Source: Limnephilus marmoratus
Taxonomy: Eukaryota > Arthropoda > Insecta > Trichoptera > Limnephilidae
Assembly (NCBI GenBank): GCA_917880885.1
Contig: OU862917.1
Location: 31,608,104 to 31,672,103 of the forward strand
Reading direction: 5' to 3'
DNA length: 64,000 nt
Below are positions 43,155 through 54,064 of the stretch, piece after piece. The stretch's first letter is position 1; each line of letters begins with the position of its first letter. The notes under the pieces are model-generated. The model was not told where the DNA came from. It was given only the letters and a program-made list of their open reading frames with translations, and ran no database searches. A program made the translations under genes and the position numbers.

Positions 43155-43203
43155 GGGTCAGGGCTGGGGCTGGGGCGAGGGCGGGGGCGGGGGCAGGGGC
43201 AGG
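43155..43203 (+). promoter_or_regulatory. G-rich tract in plexin A leader
   Basis: Eight or so runs of three to five G separated by one to three bases, about 90 bp before the start codon on the mRNA-like strand. It meets the simple pattern for G-quadruplex formation; no function is shown by the sequence. Confidence 0.45.
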
Positions 43204-43292
43204 ATTGTAGGACTCGAATAGGAGGTAGTGGCCGTAGCCAGGTTGATGCGGGCTCATGGTGGAGCGAGAAACTGGCGGCGCTGAGCGCCAGC

Positions 43293-46200
43293 ATGCCGGG
43301 GTGGGGAGTCGCGCTACTGCTGGTCGCGCTGCTGCCTCTCTGCACTCCCACCCCCTCCCCCTCCAGTTCCAGCAACGGCAACAGCAACAGCAACAGACCC
43401 CAGCCCGACATCGTTCGCTCCTACGGCGATGCTGACACCTCTCTCTTCAACCACCTCGTGGTGGACAAGAACACGGGCCGCATCTTCATCGGCGCTGTTA
43501 ATAAGCTCTACCAGCTGTCTCCGGACCTCGAGCTGGCCGGCACGGTCACCACCGGCCCCAAGCACGACTCCCCTGAGTGTTCAGTGATCGACTGTCCCGC
43601 GAGCGCTGTGAGAAAACTGACAGACAATGTGAACAAAGCGCTCGTCATCGACTATACTACCACGAGACTCATATCGTGCGGTTCAGTGTTCCAAGGTGTG
43701 TGTTCGGTCCGTAACTTGCATAACATCTCGGATGTGAAGGACGTGCGCGAGCCAGTGGTGGCTAACAATGCCACGGCGTCCACGGTGGCGTTCATCGCTC
43801 CCGGGCCCCCCAACCCGCCCGTGTCGCAGGTCATGTACGTGGGCGTCACCTTCACCGGCAACTCTCCGTACCGCTCCGAGGTGCCCGCTCTCAGCAGCCG
43901 ATCTCTGGATGAAGACAAAATGTTCATGATGGCCCATACGGCCGTCACCACCGGGACTAGAATGTTTGTTAACTCCCTCTCGAGGGAGCGCTATCCTATT
44001 ATTTATATTTATGGTTTTAGTTCTGAAGGTTTTAGTTATTTTTTAACAACCCAGTTAAAGAGCATCGGAACCAATTCTTACTATAGTAAATTAGTGAGGG
44101 TTTGCCAGGACGATGAAAATTATTATTCTTATACTGAAATTCCTATGGCTTGTACCGGCGAGGGGGGAAAGAACTTCGGTTATAATCTCGTTCAAGCTGC
44201 GTATGTAGGCAAGGCTGGCTCCATTCTGGCGGGAGAACTCGGAATCACTGCTCAGGACGACGTACTGTTCGCCGTGTTCAGCCAAAGCGAGGCCATACAC
44301 ACCAATACTCCTTCGGAACTCTCTGGTCTCTGCGTTTACTCCTTGAAGTCTATCCGTAGGAAGTTCATGCAAAACATCAAAACTTGTTTCAGTGGTATCG
44401 GTAATAGAGGTCTAGATTTTGTTTCTCCGAGTCACAACTGTATTAGTACTAAATTAAACACTATCGGTGAAGACTTCTGCGGTTTAGATGTCAACACTCC
44501 CCTTGGAGGAGAACAGGCCATTGAAGCCGTTCCCGTTTTGCTATTCTCTACCCAACTGACAGCCGTCGCTGCTACTTCCACTGGAGATTACACCGTCGTC
44601 TTTGTTGGAACTTCTCAAGGCCACTTGAAGAAAGTTGTTGTCGAAAGCTCAACATCTGCATTTGAATACGGTGATATTACCGTTGACGAAGGCTCTCCGG
44701 TCAATAAAGATCTGCACTTTGATGCTCAACTCATGCATTTATATGTGATGACTGAAAGGAAAGTATCCAAAGTTAAAGTGCAGGAATGCAGCGTATACAC
44801 GACGTGCTTAACTTGCCTGGGCGCTAAAGATCCATATTGTGGCTGGTGCTCCTTGGAAAACAAATGCAGTCTCCGCTCGAATTGCCAAGATGCCGCCAAA
44901 GATGTTTTGTATTGGATTTCCTATAGAAGCGGACGCTGTACTACTATTACGCAAGTCAATCCCAATCAATTGCAACGAACGACTGCTAGAACTCTGGAAC
45001 TGGTCATAGAAAATTTGCCAACTCTTTCTGGACAGTTTGTATGTGCTTTCACTGCTTTGGATAAAACATTGCTTTCACCCGCGATAAGGAAACCGTATGG
45101 AGTAAACTGTACTACACCTAGAACCGATCAGTTGCCCCCCATTCCAAGCGGACAACATCACTTCACCGCCAAGCTTTCTGTCAGAATGACTTCAGGGCCC
45201 GACTTTGTCGCTACCAATTTTACTTTCTTTGATTGCAATACGTACAGTTCATGCACTCAGTGTGTCAGTTCTCCCTTTCCGTGCGATTGGTGTGTAGATG
45301 GTCACCGTTGCACTCACGATACGGCAGAGAACTGTAGGAATGACATCCTTGTGACCGGCGTCAGTAGAATAGGTCCCAGTTATCGATCTGGACCAGGCTT
45401 TTGCCCGACTATCAACGCCACAGCGGGTGGTTCTGATGAAATACTAGTTCCTTGTGGAGAAAGGAAATCCATCAGAGTGAAAGTACACATTATCGGCCAG
45501 TTTATCGTTCAGACTAGATTTGTATGTCAGTTTAATATTGAAGGTCGTGTGACTAGCGTCAATGCTCAGCTGCTGGGCGATATTATCTATTGCGAGTCCA
45601 TGGAGTTCACATACACTTCCAAAGCCCCCAACATTACATCTGCGTTTGCAGTCATCTGGGGAGGTTCCAAGCCACTAGACAACCCTGACAACATACACGT
45701 TCTTATATTCCGTTGTAACGAAATGGCTGACAATTGCGGATTGTGTCTAGCTTTACCTGAGAAGTATGGGTGCGGCTGGTGTCAAAGCTCTGACCGATGT
45801 GAAGTGAAAGATCAGTGTGACAAAGGTAAAGGGGTTTGGTTGAATAGAACGCATACTTGTCCCAACCCGGAGATTCACTCGTTCCGTCCGCAACTTGGCC
45901 CGTGGGAGGGTGGCACCAACATTACCATCGAAGGGATTAATCTAGGTCGAAACATAACTGATATCTATAACGGGGTCACAATAGCGGGCATAAGTTGTCA
46001 ACCCATTGAATTGCTTTATGTTAAAACTAAACAAATCGTTTGCACCGTTGATGGGCCTGGAACACAGGAGCCCAGAGAAGGTCCTGTGGTCGTGCGAGTA
46101 GAGGACTACAGAGGAGAATCTAAACATCACTTCGCCTTTGTAGATCCTTACATCGAATCCATCAGTCCCAAGTACGGACCTAAATCCGGCGGAACTTCGC

Positions 46201-49040
46201 TCAGAATAACGGGCAAATATTTAAACGCTGGCAGCAACATTCAAGCTTTCATTGATGAGATGCCTTGTGTTATTCTCAGTACCGATAATAACGAAGCTGT
46301 TTGTAGAACGAGCCATTCTAACAACTTACGTATGGGTAAACTCAGAATGAAGTTCGACAGGGGCGATAGAGCTTTCGATCGAGAAGAGTTTGAATATGTT
46401 GAAGATCCTGTCATAGAATATGCCGATTCGGGAGTCGCGAGTCAAACTAGAATGCCTAAAGGTATACCATCTGGGGGAATTAAAATTCAAATTGTGGGCA
46501 AGAATTTAGCCTCTGTTCAATTTCCTCAAATGTACGTTTACCACGATAATCAAATATTTATTGGCCGCTGCGCGATCGGATCAAATACTCAAATGATCTG
46601 CGATTCTCCCGCCATCGATACTGACGGCCGAGATCTGGATTCCGAGAAGCCCCTGAAGCTTGAATACGGTTTTAACATGGACGATGTCCTGAGCGTGCGC
46701 AATCTCTCATCCAAACCATCTTACGGTCCATTCCTACTGTACCCAGATCCAGTGTACGATAAGTTTGACGAAGACGTCAAATACTACAAGTCTGAATACT
46801 TAACGATTAACGGGCAGAACTTGGATCGAGCTTCTCAAGAAACAGACGTGGAAGTAATGATCGGTACTAGTTATTGCAATGTGACATCTCTATCTCGTCA
46901 TCAGTTGACTTGCCGGCCGCCAACTCAGGACGAGCTTGGCGTGGCGGATCAGCACTTGCCTGATGTTGTTGTCAAGGTTGGTCATTCCCTGCGCTTCGAA
47001 ATCGGGAAGTTGTCATATTCCTCTCCCGCTGGTTTGCACGGTACTCTGAGTAAACCCGCCATTTCGGGTGTTATCGCTGGTATCATCGGCCTCGTATGTA
47101 TTTTCATTGTCTTCTTAGTCATGTACAGGAGGAAATCCACCGAGAGTATCAGAGTACTAAAGAACATGCAAGAACAAATGGATATACTCGAATTGCGCGT
47201 AGCAGCCGAGTGCAAGGAAGCCTTCGCTGAACTGCAAACTGAAATGACCGATCTCACGGGAGACGTTACCGGTGGAATACCATTCTTGGATTACAGAACC
47301 TACGCCATGAAAATCCTTTTCCCTAATATCGATGATCATGTTGTTTTGTCATGGGATCGTCCCGAGCTTCTGAGGAAAGAAAAAGGGCTGCGAATGTTTG
47401 GGCAATTGATAATGAATAAAACATTCTTACTATTGTTCATAAGGACTCTAGAAAGCAACAGATATTTCTCCATGAGAGATCGCGTAAATGTCGCGTCATT
47501 AATCATGGTCACTCTTCAGAGCAAGATGGAATATTGCACCGACGTTCTGAAAACTCTACTAGCAGAATTAATCGAGAAGTGCATGGAAGGAAAAAGTCAT
47601 CCTAAACTATTGTTGCGTAGAACAGAAAGTGTTGCGGAGAAAATGCTAAGCGCGTGGTTCACATTTTTACTTTACAAGTTTTTGAGAGAATGTGCCGGAG
47701 AGCCGCTCTACATGCTCTTTAGATCTATGAAAGGTCAGGTGGACAAAGGTCCCGTTGACGCTATCACCTCCGAGGCTAGGTACTCTCTAAGCGAAGAGAA
47801 GTTGATCAGACAATCAATCGATTTCAAACCCATGTCAATCTATGTTTCTATTTCGCAACAGACCGTCTTCGTGAGCGGATTAGAATCCAACACCGAAAAC
47901 GTCCAAGTTAAAGTTCTAGACTGCGATACGATCAGCCAAGTTAAAGAAAAATGTCTGGATACTATATACAGGGCTACTCCCAATTCGCAGAGACCTAACA
48001 AAGACGATTTAGACCTTGAATGGAGAACCGGTGCTAGCGGGAGGTTGCTGCTTTATGACGAAGACAGCACCACCAAATCAGAAGGGGAATGGAAGAAACT
48101 GAATACGCTCAATCACTATAGAGTCCCCGATGGCGGCCAGCTCAATCTAGTATCCAAGCAGAGCTCTATCTATAACATCGCAATGCTCACCGAGAAAAAT
48201 GACAAATCTCATATGTACGAAACACTGAATAGAAGTAAATTTAGCTCCGCCAGCCCGCCCGCGAGCCCACTCAAGTACGAGCACAATAACGGCTTCAAGT
48301 TCTGGCACCTGGTGAAGCATCACGACAATGATGCTCATAAGGAGGGCGAGCGCGGCAACAAGATGGTGTCTGAGATATACCTGACTCGCCTGTTGGCCAC
48401 CAAGGGCACACTGCAGAAGTTCGTAGACGATCTGTTCGAGACAATCTTCAGCACGGCCCACCGCGGCTCGGCGCTGCCCCTTGCCATAAAATACATGTTC
48501 GACTTCCTGGATGACCAGGCCCTGCAGCATGCCATATCTGACCCCGAGGTGGTGCATACGTGGAAGAGCAACAGCTTGCCGCTGCGCTTCTGGGTCAACC
48601 TGATTAAGAACCCCAACTTCGTGTTTGACATACACAAGTCCAACACGGTGGACTCGTGCCTGTCCGTGATCGCGCAAACCTTCATGGACTCTTGCTCTAC
48701 GTCCGACCACATCCTGGGCAAGGACTCGCCCAGTTCCAAGCTGTTGTATGCCAAGGACATTCCGGTGTACAAGGAATGGGTGGAACGTTACTATTCGGAC
48801 ATCAAACTGATGCCGGCCATCTCGGACCAGGACATGAACGCCATGCTGGCCGAGGAGTCCCGCTTGCACACGAAGGAGTTCAACACCAACTGCGCGCTGC
48901 ACGAGCTGTACTCGTACGCCGTCAAGTACTCTGAGCAGTTGATGGTGACGCTGGAGGAAGACGAGTTCTCGCAGAAGCAGCGCCTAGCCTACAAGCTGGA
49001 GCAAGTGCACAACTTCATGGCGCCGGACTACGTCATGTAA
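43293..49040 (+). CDS. PlexA: Plexin A, semaphorin receptor, single-exon coding frame
   Basis: Transmembrane receptor for class 1 semaphorins in axon guidance. The first in-frame ATG is at 43293 and gives 1915 aa; upstream in-frame sequence has no AUG. Order: signal peptide (MPGWGVALLLVALLPL), Sema domain (about 45-495, VDKNTGRIFIGAVNKLYQLSPDLEL), three PSI domains starting near 499, 648 and 808 (CGWC, CDWC, CGWC cores), four IPT/TIG domains from about 860 to 1250, a TM helix about 1255-1277, then the split cytoplasmic RasGAP-like domain. First arginine motif MRDRVNVASLIM at about 1394; second RRTESVAEKML at about 1440. The Rho-GTPase-binding insert is about 1513-1625; the GAP second half has MVSEIYLTRLLATKGTLQKF and RFWVNLIKNPNFVFDI. 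The C-terminus is HNFMAPDYVM. Length fits the family. No intron interrupts 5.7 kb, which is unusual. GC content is higher at both ends of the frame than in its middle. Confidence 0.96.
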   Translation: MPGWGVALLLVALLPLCTPTPSPSSSSNGNSNSNRPQPDIVRSYGDADTSLFNHLVVDKNTGRIFIGAVNKLYQLSPDLELAGTVTTGPKHDSPECSVIDCPASAVRKLTDNVNKALVIDYTTTRLISCGSVFQGVCSVRNLHNISDVKDVREPVVANNATASTVAFIAPGPPNPPVSQVMYVGVTFTGNSPYRSEVPALSSRSLDEDKMFMMAHTAVTTGTRMFVNSLSRERYPIIYIYGFSSEGFSYFLTTQLKSIGTNSYYSKLVRVCQDDENYYSYTEIPMACTGEGGKNFGYNLVQAAYVGKAGSILAGELGITAQDDVLFAVFSQSEAIHTNTPSELSGLCVYSLKSIRRKFMQNIKTCFSGIGNRGLDFVSPSHNCISTKLNTIGEDFCGLDVNTPLGGEQAIEAVPVLLFSTQLTAVAATSTGDYTVVFVGTSQGHLKKVVVESSTSAFEYGDITVDEGSPVNKDLHFDAQLMHLYVMTERKVSKVKVQECSVYTTCLTCLGAKDPYCGWCSLENKCSLRSNCQDAAKDVLYWISYRSGRCTTITQVNPNQLQRTTARTLELVIENLPTLSGQFVCAFTALDKTLLSPAIRKPYGVNCTTPRTDQLPPIPSGQHHFTAKLSVRMTSGPDFVATNFTFFDCNTYSSCTQCVSSPFPCDWCVDGHRCTHDTAENCRNDILVTGVSRIGPSYRSGPGFCPTINATAGGSDEILVPCGERKSIRVKVHIIGQFIVQTRFVCQFNIEGRVTSVNAQLLGDIIYCESMEFTYTSKAPNITSAFAVIWGGSKPLDNPDNIHVLIFRCNEMADNCGLCLALPEKYGCGWCQSSDRCEVKDQCDKGKGVWLNRTHTCPNPEIHSFRPQLGPWEGGTNITIEGINLGRNITDIYNGVTIAGISCQPIELLYVKTKQIVCTVDGPGTQEPREGPVVVRVEDYRGESKHHFAFVDPYIESISPKYGPKSGGTSLRITGKYLNAGSNIQAFIDEMPCVILSTDNNEAVCRTSHSNNLRMGKLRMKFDRGDRAFDREEFEYVEDPVIEYADSGVASQTRMPKGIPSGGIKIQIVGKNLASVQFPQMYVYHDNQIFIGRCAIGSNTQMICDSPAIDTDGRDLDSEKPLKLEYGFNMDDVLSVRNLSSKPSYGPFLLYPDPVYDKFDEDVKYYKSEYLTINGQNLDRASQETDVEVMIGTSYCNVTSLSRHQLTCRPPTQDELGVADQHLPDVVVKVGHSLRFEIGKLSYSSPAGLHGTLSKPAISGVIAGIIGLVCIFIVFLVMYRRKSTESIRVLKNMQEQMDILELRVAAECKEAFAELQTEMTDLTGDVTGGIPFLDYRTYAMKILFPNIDDHVVLSWDRPELLRKEKGLRMFGQLIMNKTFLLLFIRTLESNRYFSMRDRVNVASLIMVTLQSKMEYCTDVLKTLLAELIEKCMEGKSHPKLLLRRTESVAEKMLSAWFTFLLYKFLRECAGEPLYMLFRSMKGQVDKGPVDAITSEARYSLSEEKLIRQSIDFKPMSIYVSISQQTVFVSGLESNTENVQVKVLDCDTISQVKEKCLDTIYRATPNSQRPNKDDLDLEWRTGASGRLLLYDEDSTTKSEGEWKKLNTLNHYRVPDGGQLNLVSKQSSIYNIAMLTEKNDKSHMYETLNRSKFSSASPPASPLKYEHNNGFKFWHLVKHHDNDAHKEGERGNKMVSEIYLTRLLATKGTLQKFVDDLFETIFSTAHRGSALPLAIKYMFDFLDDQALQHAISDPEVVHTWKSNSLPLRFWVNLIKNPNFVFDIHKSNTVDSCLSVIAQTFMDSCSTSDHILGKDSPSSKLLYAKDIPVYKEWVERYYSDIKLMPAISDQDMNAMLAEESRLHTKEFNTNCALHELYSYAVKYSEQLMVTLEEDEFSQKQRLAYKLEQVHNFMAPDYVM

Positions 49041-50092
49041 GACTGATAAACAAACCTCTGATGACATTACACTTCCCCTCTTGCCGCCATTTCCGCCATT
49101 TTCCGGACTCCGGACGTCCGCAGCAATTTTATCGATTCCACTATGAATTTTACACTTTGCGACTAAAATTGCAATAATTAATTTTAATCTGTCTGGAGGC
49201 GTTCGATGATATTCTGACTTAGCGTATTATCGATGTAGTATAATAATATAATATGTGTATATATTTATATGATAAATGTAAGTGAGTCGATAGATGTACT
49301 GGTCCGGCTGAGGCGGGTGTGTTGGTCCGCCGGTCCTCCAGGCCAGGCCAGGCCAGGCGTTATGTGTGTTGTTAATTAAGATAAAGATAATATAATATAA
49401 AATAAGATAAGATAATCTGTCTGTTGTGAAGCGGCATATTCACGGCGGGCCCTCTCCGCTCTCCACAGCCACAGCGCGCGCCGTGCAGTGAGTGAGTGAG
49501 TGCGGGATATGAAACCAGGGTACGTAATCATTAGCCGAGTATTGATAGATAGACAATTGAATTTCCCCGATTCCGAGACGAGAGTGTCGCGGTGTGTTGC
49601 GCCTTGCGCCGGGAAGGGCGAGGAAGAGGGAAGAGGGCGAGGGCCTGTCGCGAATGTGTCCTACCATGTACCTTTAGCTTACTGCCAATTAATCAAACAT
49701 ATCTGGCCGAACGAATGGAAATGTTGTATATACTAGATAGTGTACAGTCCTAAATAAATGATCGAGTCGCGCCGGTCCGATAATGGTGTTTACAACAAAC
49801 AAACAAATAAACAAACAAAACCAACAAACATACATACCTAATATACTCTCCTCCGTATTTTACTCATTCTGTTCAGAGTATATTTCTCTATGTATGCTTT
49901 AAGAGTGAAAGATATTTTAGTGTTAACGGTTAAATGTCGTGAATTTTTACTATAAACTTGTATACTTTTATCTGATTCGTTTTTCTATATATTTTTGCCT
50001 GTGTACATTTTTTTTGTATTACGGGATTTTAAAGAAAATGTATTATTATTTTTTTACAATTGAATCCCAACACGAATTGATGTTTTTATCAG

Positions 50093-50111
50093 AATAAATG
50101 TTTACAATAAA
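50093..50111 (+). terminator. Plexin A polyadenylation signals
   Basis: Two AATAAA hexamers (50093-50098 and 50106-50111) about 1.05 kb past the stop. 49041-50090 is the likely 3' UTR. Confidence 0.5.
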
Positions 50112-50329
50112 TAATTGAATGTAATGTGTGTGCAAGTAAAATAAATACATTGGAAGATTCGATGTGGCCTCTACCGCTCACGCTCGCATACGGTAACTCT
50201 GTGCCGCTACAGTATTCTTACGTTTGTACTCACACCAAACTCTCAGTAACCGAGACAACCAACTTGTATAATTCCATTAATAAATATTGTCAATTGTATA
50301 ATGGCCGTCTTTTATTGTCCGCCCCGTCC

Positions 50330-50762
50330 CGCTCATGGCGAACAGCAATCTGCAATCTGCAAGACCGCGACCGCCGCCCCCAAGCCCCAAGCAAGACCTA
50401 AGCCACAAGCCATGAGCAAACAGAAAACAGCAAACGGCAAACCATCGCCCGCGCCCCTCTGCCTATGAAAGCCTTCGCATTACTGAACTAGATAGCCTTG
50501 ACCTTAACTACCAGCCAACCAACCAATCAGCATTACATTCACACGGAGAGGAGATATAAGATACGATACGATATGATACAATACATGCAGAGCTCCATTC
50601 TTTATCAGACATCATTTCCTATTGTCTATGTAACTGTAAATGTAACAAACTGTTTGTCACTTGAAACTTGTACTTGATTTTGTACTTTGTCCCACTATAA
50701 TGAAAGGCTTTCATGGCACCATTCATCTTTCAATATGATCGAATATTGGTGACCGCGAGTTT
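50330..50762. repeat. Possible solo LTR
   Basis: Unique-looking block ending ATTGGTGACCGCGAG, a style seen at the end of some insect gypsy LTRs. No second LTR, primer-binding site or TSD was confirmed, so this is only a suggestion. Confidence 0.2.
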
Positions 50763-51020
50763 TTTTTTACAAGAGCATCAAAAACACGCACTACTTGTGC
50801 ATATTATAATAAATCTTTTATTGTCAATTTGCCATTCATTCATAAAGTTCGCATCCCAAATGTGAGTATGGTAATTAGTAATTAGTACGGTATTAAAATC
50901 AATGACGAAGTTAAAGCGTTTACCTGAAATGAATGTGGGTTCTGAGTATAATGATAGTGGGATATGGTTATAATGATGGTCGCGATGGTTTGTCTGACGG
51001 GCCGTGGTCGTTTCTTGCAG

Positions 51021-51232
51021 CGATAGCGTGGGGCGGTGGTCAAGGGTGTTGGTCCGTGTGGTGATTGTGGTGATATACAACGTGTGCAGCATTCCCTCCT
51101 ACGCGCTGTGGATGCTGCTCCTGCAGCCGCTCAAGTCCTGCCGCCCTCGACTCTACTGGACCATCGAGGGTCAGCTCTTCCACTGGCTGCTGGCGATCGT
51201 CTCCTCCTGGTCTGACTCTGCTGGATATTACG
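51021..51232 (+). CDS. LPGAT1: Internal exon of LPGAT1-like lysophospholipid acyltransferase
   Basis: Bounded by TTTCTTGCAG (acceptor ending 51020) and GTAGGT (donor at 51233); 212 nt, phases 1 + 70 codons + 1. It encodes RVVIVVIYNVCSIPSYALWM, LQPLKSCRPRLYWTIEGQLF and WLLAIVSSWSDSAGYYG. The IPSY...LQPL...YW.IEG...WLL..V.SW..SAGY pattern is that of the N-terminal membrane-associated region of LPGAT1, an ER acyltransferase for phosphatidylglycerol and related lysolipids. The catalytic HxxxxD motif would be in a later exon, not seen in this window. The start and the rest of the gene are missing, so strand and partial identity are all that can be claimed. Next gene downstream of plexin A, same strand. 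Confidence 0.75.
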
Positions 51233-51564
51233 GTAGGTCTACACATATAACTTACACCAAATCCACATTATACATGTTATAAACACACCATCAGGCCGTG
51301 TCTTCCTCGGGCGTCTTCGACTTCTTCTATCTATGTGAATTCAAAGTTTTTACTGGTTTCCTTCAATAACGTCAAGGGCGCTATTTGTGCTGTTTTAATA
51401 AAAGTCATTATTATTTAATTTTACAAGGATTTATTTAGTAAAGCCTTCAGAAGGCGAAGCAGATGTCACACCTGATAATAATTACCAACAAGAACATGCT
51501 TTTTGTTGCATTTTAGCTGTTTTAACCCCTCAGGCTAACTTCTTCGTTTTTCGGAAGAATACAC

Positions 51565-51820
51565 AGGTCTCATAGAAATCGTTGGCTCCCTTACCATCAT
51601 GATTAGAAATATGATCTAAATGGTGTTGGAATGAGAAAATACCACGCTTTATATTCAAATCTAATCAAAAATGTCCACCTTAATGAAACCAAAGATAGCA
51701 TTTTGAAAAAATCATGAAGCTAATAATTTTTTATTAATTATTTTTACATGAAATGACAAAATAGTGAGGTCATGATCGTTTAAAATACATTTGTCTAATA
51801 AAATATGATATTCTTAAATA
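51565..51820 (+). repeat. Direct repeat, left copy
   Basis: CATAGAAATCGTTGG, CCCTTAC.ATCATG, ACCACGC.TTATATTCAAATCTA, TTTTTATTAATTATTTTTAC and ATACATTTG.CTAATAAAAT recur in order and orientation at 54065-54345. The two flank the inverted-repeat element 51985-53815. Confidence 0.65.
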
Positions 51821-52059
51821 AGTATTTCCTCACCTTTCAATTTTTAGTTTTTGGATCCATTATAATGCAAAGCGAAAATATTTTGACCTACTGACAGAAT
51901 ATGGTCGAGGGCTGAGTGGATTAAGTGGAACGTTTGCTCTGCCGGTACTTACAATTCTTAATTTTGGATTTGAGATCAAACCAACCAAATTAAAAAAAAT
52001 ATTTGTGTAATCAAAAGGTATATCAAATATCCGGTACGGATTTTATAAAATTTTTTTTT

Positions 52060-52815
52060 TTTAATTAAATTTTCAATATAATTACATCTAATACAATATA
52101 AAGATATGGGTAGTCCCACAAAGCTGTAACAGATCAGCTTGTCTGTAGGTTCTACCGTATAATATTATTAGATAACACAATTAGCTTCATTTACAATATT
52201 AATACATAATAAAAGATTTAGGCTAGATAAATGTGTTTTTCATTTATTAACCACTTTTTTGTCAGTTTAGGGCAGGGTTCCTCATTATTTTTAAAATTAA
52301 TGTTTTGAGTCAACATGTTATAGATCAAAGGTATCATATATTCTAGCGTTCTGGTACCATACTTGTTTGATATTCGTGGTATTTTTAGGCCTTTATTTTC
52401 AGTAAATCTTGTTGTGTGACTATGCAGCAATAACTTTTTATACGCGCTTTCTCCCGAATTATCCATAATTAAAAGATACCAGAGAAGCCCTTTAATTGGA
52501 AGTAGGCCCTCAGACCCATACAATAATTTTAAGTTGTTTCTTTGTTTGTAAATGCTAGGTTTAACAATTTTTTTAATTATAGCAGTTTGCAAATTTTGAA
52601 TGAATTTAATATTTATTATGATCGAGTGTCCCCAAGTTCGAATTCCATATCTAAGTATGGATTCGACCATCGAATGATATATAAGTTTGAGAGTGCATCG
52701 AGGCAACACAAATTTTAATTTATAAAAATTACTCGCCAAACATCGGAGCTGATTACAGATTTTGATAACTTGTTTATCCCATTTGAAGTTATTGTCTACG
52801 ATTATGCCAAGGTAA
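52060..52815 (-). mobile_element. 5'-truncated LINE with poly-A tail
   Basis: Minus strand encodes YTYLGIIVDNNFKWDKQV, NQLRCLASNFYKLKFVLP, YHSMVESILRYGIRTWGH and QNLQTAIIKKIVKP, an RT C-terminal region continuous to 52218. The 3' end has a poly-A run (plus-strand T run at 52051-52064). It is inserted within the left arm of 51985-53815. Confidence 0.8.
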
Positions 52816-53149
52816 GTGTATTCATTTGAGCTACTTTATTTATTTTTTGCTTTAGTGTTTCATGGTTTTAGAGGCAACTTGGGCAATTATTTGCGAGTAA
52901 ATGAAAAACACAAAAAAAATAATTTGACTATATTTATTTTAACAATATGATGATAAATAAAATAAACAATGGAACATCGAAAAAAATGCATTTTTCTGGT
53001 AGTAGGTAATTTTAATATATGAACGAGAAGTTTTTGTTCCGCTGTAAATAGGTAATTTGTGTTTTAAATTTACACGCATAAAAAAGCAATATCTTAAAAA
53101 TTGTTATTTTTTATTTTATATTTCATCATATTTCTGTGACAAATATATT

Positions 53150-53640
53150 AATACTAGCTGATCCGGCGAATTTCGTACCGCCTCAGAATCAAAAACTGTT
53201 GTCAACTTATTAGCTGAATTGATCTAAATTGTTTCTCCCTGCGTATACCATACCTTGGTCTAAATTGTTTCTCCCTGCGTATCCTTTCCCCTCTCGCGTT
53301 CCCTCTCCCTCTCCCCCCTCCACTTCTCCCCTTCCCCTGTCCCGCTAACCCCCCTTCCTGAGTTCCTCCCCCCCTCCCCCGGTTCACAGTTCAATATTAT
53401 ACCCCTTACAATATTGCTGCAGTTCTTTCAAAATAGGAGAATTCGTTCCATACAAAATGTATGGGGAAAATAATTTTCTTCGGAGTGGAACACCCTTTAC
53501 TTTTAGGGGTATGAAAAATAGATGTTGGTCGGTTCTCAGACCTACCAGATAAGCACACAAAATTTCATCAAAATTGGTCCAGCCGTTTCGGAGGAGTATG
53601 GTAACAAACACCGTGACACGAGAATTTTGTATATTAGATT
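53150..53640 (+). repeat. Dispersed insect-type repeat
   Basis: Starts CTAGCTGATCCGGCGAATTT and ends near TTGGTCCAGCCGTTTCGGAG / GAGAATTTTGTATATTAGAT. These phrases are common to interspersed repeats in several insect genomes. Contains a long pyrimidine-rich stretch (about 53280-53380). Confidence 0.5.
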
Positions 53641-54064
53641 ATTTTTTTTGTGTTTTTCATTTACTCTCAAATAATTGCCCAAATTGCCTCTTGATTCATG
53701 AGACATTAAAATCTTTAATGGCCTAAACATTTTAATTTAAAGCAAAAATAAATAAAGTAGCTCAAATCGTACTGGATATTTGATATACCCTTTGATTTAA
53801 TATTTGTTCAGTTTGGTTCCTCTTAAACAACTGTTGTTGCTAATGCTGCGACTGTTTTAGTTTTAAAAATCTCGAAAATCTTTGATAACAATCTTAATAT
53901 TACGTACATGCAATCAAAACGTACGAATACACTTAATTAAACACGGTCGTTATTATTACTTTATTATTATAACTTATTTTTGTTATTTTATATATTACAA
54001 AAAGGAAACTAAAAAGAAATGTGCCTTGGGCGTTTCAAAGGTTGAAATGCCACGTTGTTGAAGC

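Larger units (their letters stand above)
51985..53815. mobile_element. Foldback element with long inverted arms, split by a LINE
   Basis: The right arm (53636-53815) pairs with the left arm in two pieces. One piece is about 51985-52046 (GGTATATCAAATATCC landmark). The other is 52816-52925 (TTTGAGCTACTTTATTTATT, GGGCAATTATTTG, AAATGAAAAACACAAAAAAA). The 0.77 kb between them is an inserted LINE. The centre (53150-53640) holds another dispersed repeat. Confidence 0.65.

Noticed and set aside
43089..43292. 68-codon N-terminal extension of plexin A
   Set aside because: It has no AUG (it begins GTG) and is Gly/Arg-rich low complexity. A good signal peptide starts at the ATG at 43293.
42884..43411. 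175-codon minus-strand frame over the plexin A start
   Set aside because: Antisense to coding and leader sequence; composition mirrors the GC-rich signal region.
48147..48902. 251-codon minus-strand open frame
   Set aside because: Lies antisense inside the GC-rich end of plexin A; low-complexity composition and no domain. Frames at 48335-48772 and 48656-48934 are the same effect.
50330..50762. Complete LTR retrotransposon
   Set aside because: No second LTR, gag-pol sequence or TSD nearby.
53202..53387. Gly/Arg-rich minus-strand peptide
   Set aside because: Translation of a pyrimidine-rich simple stretch in a dispersed repeat.
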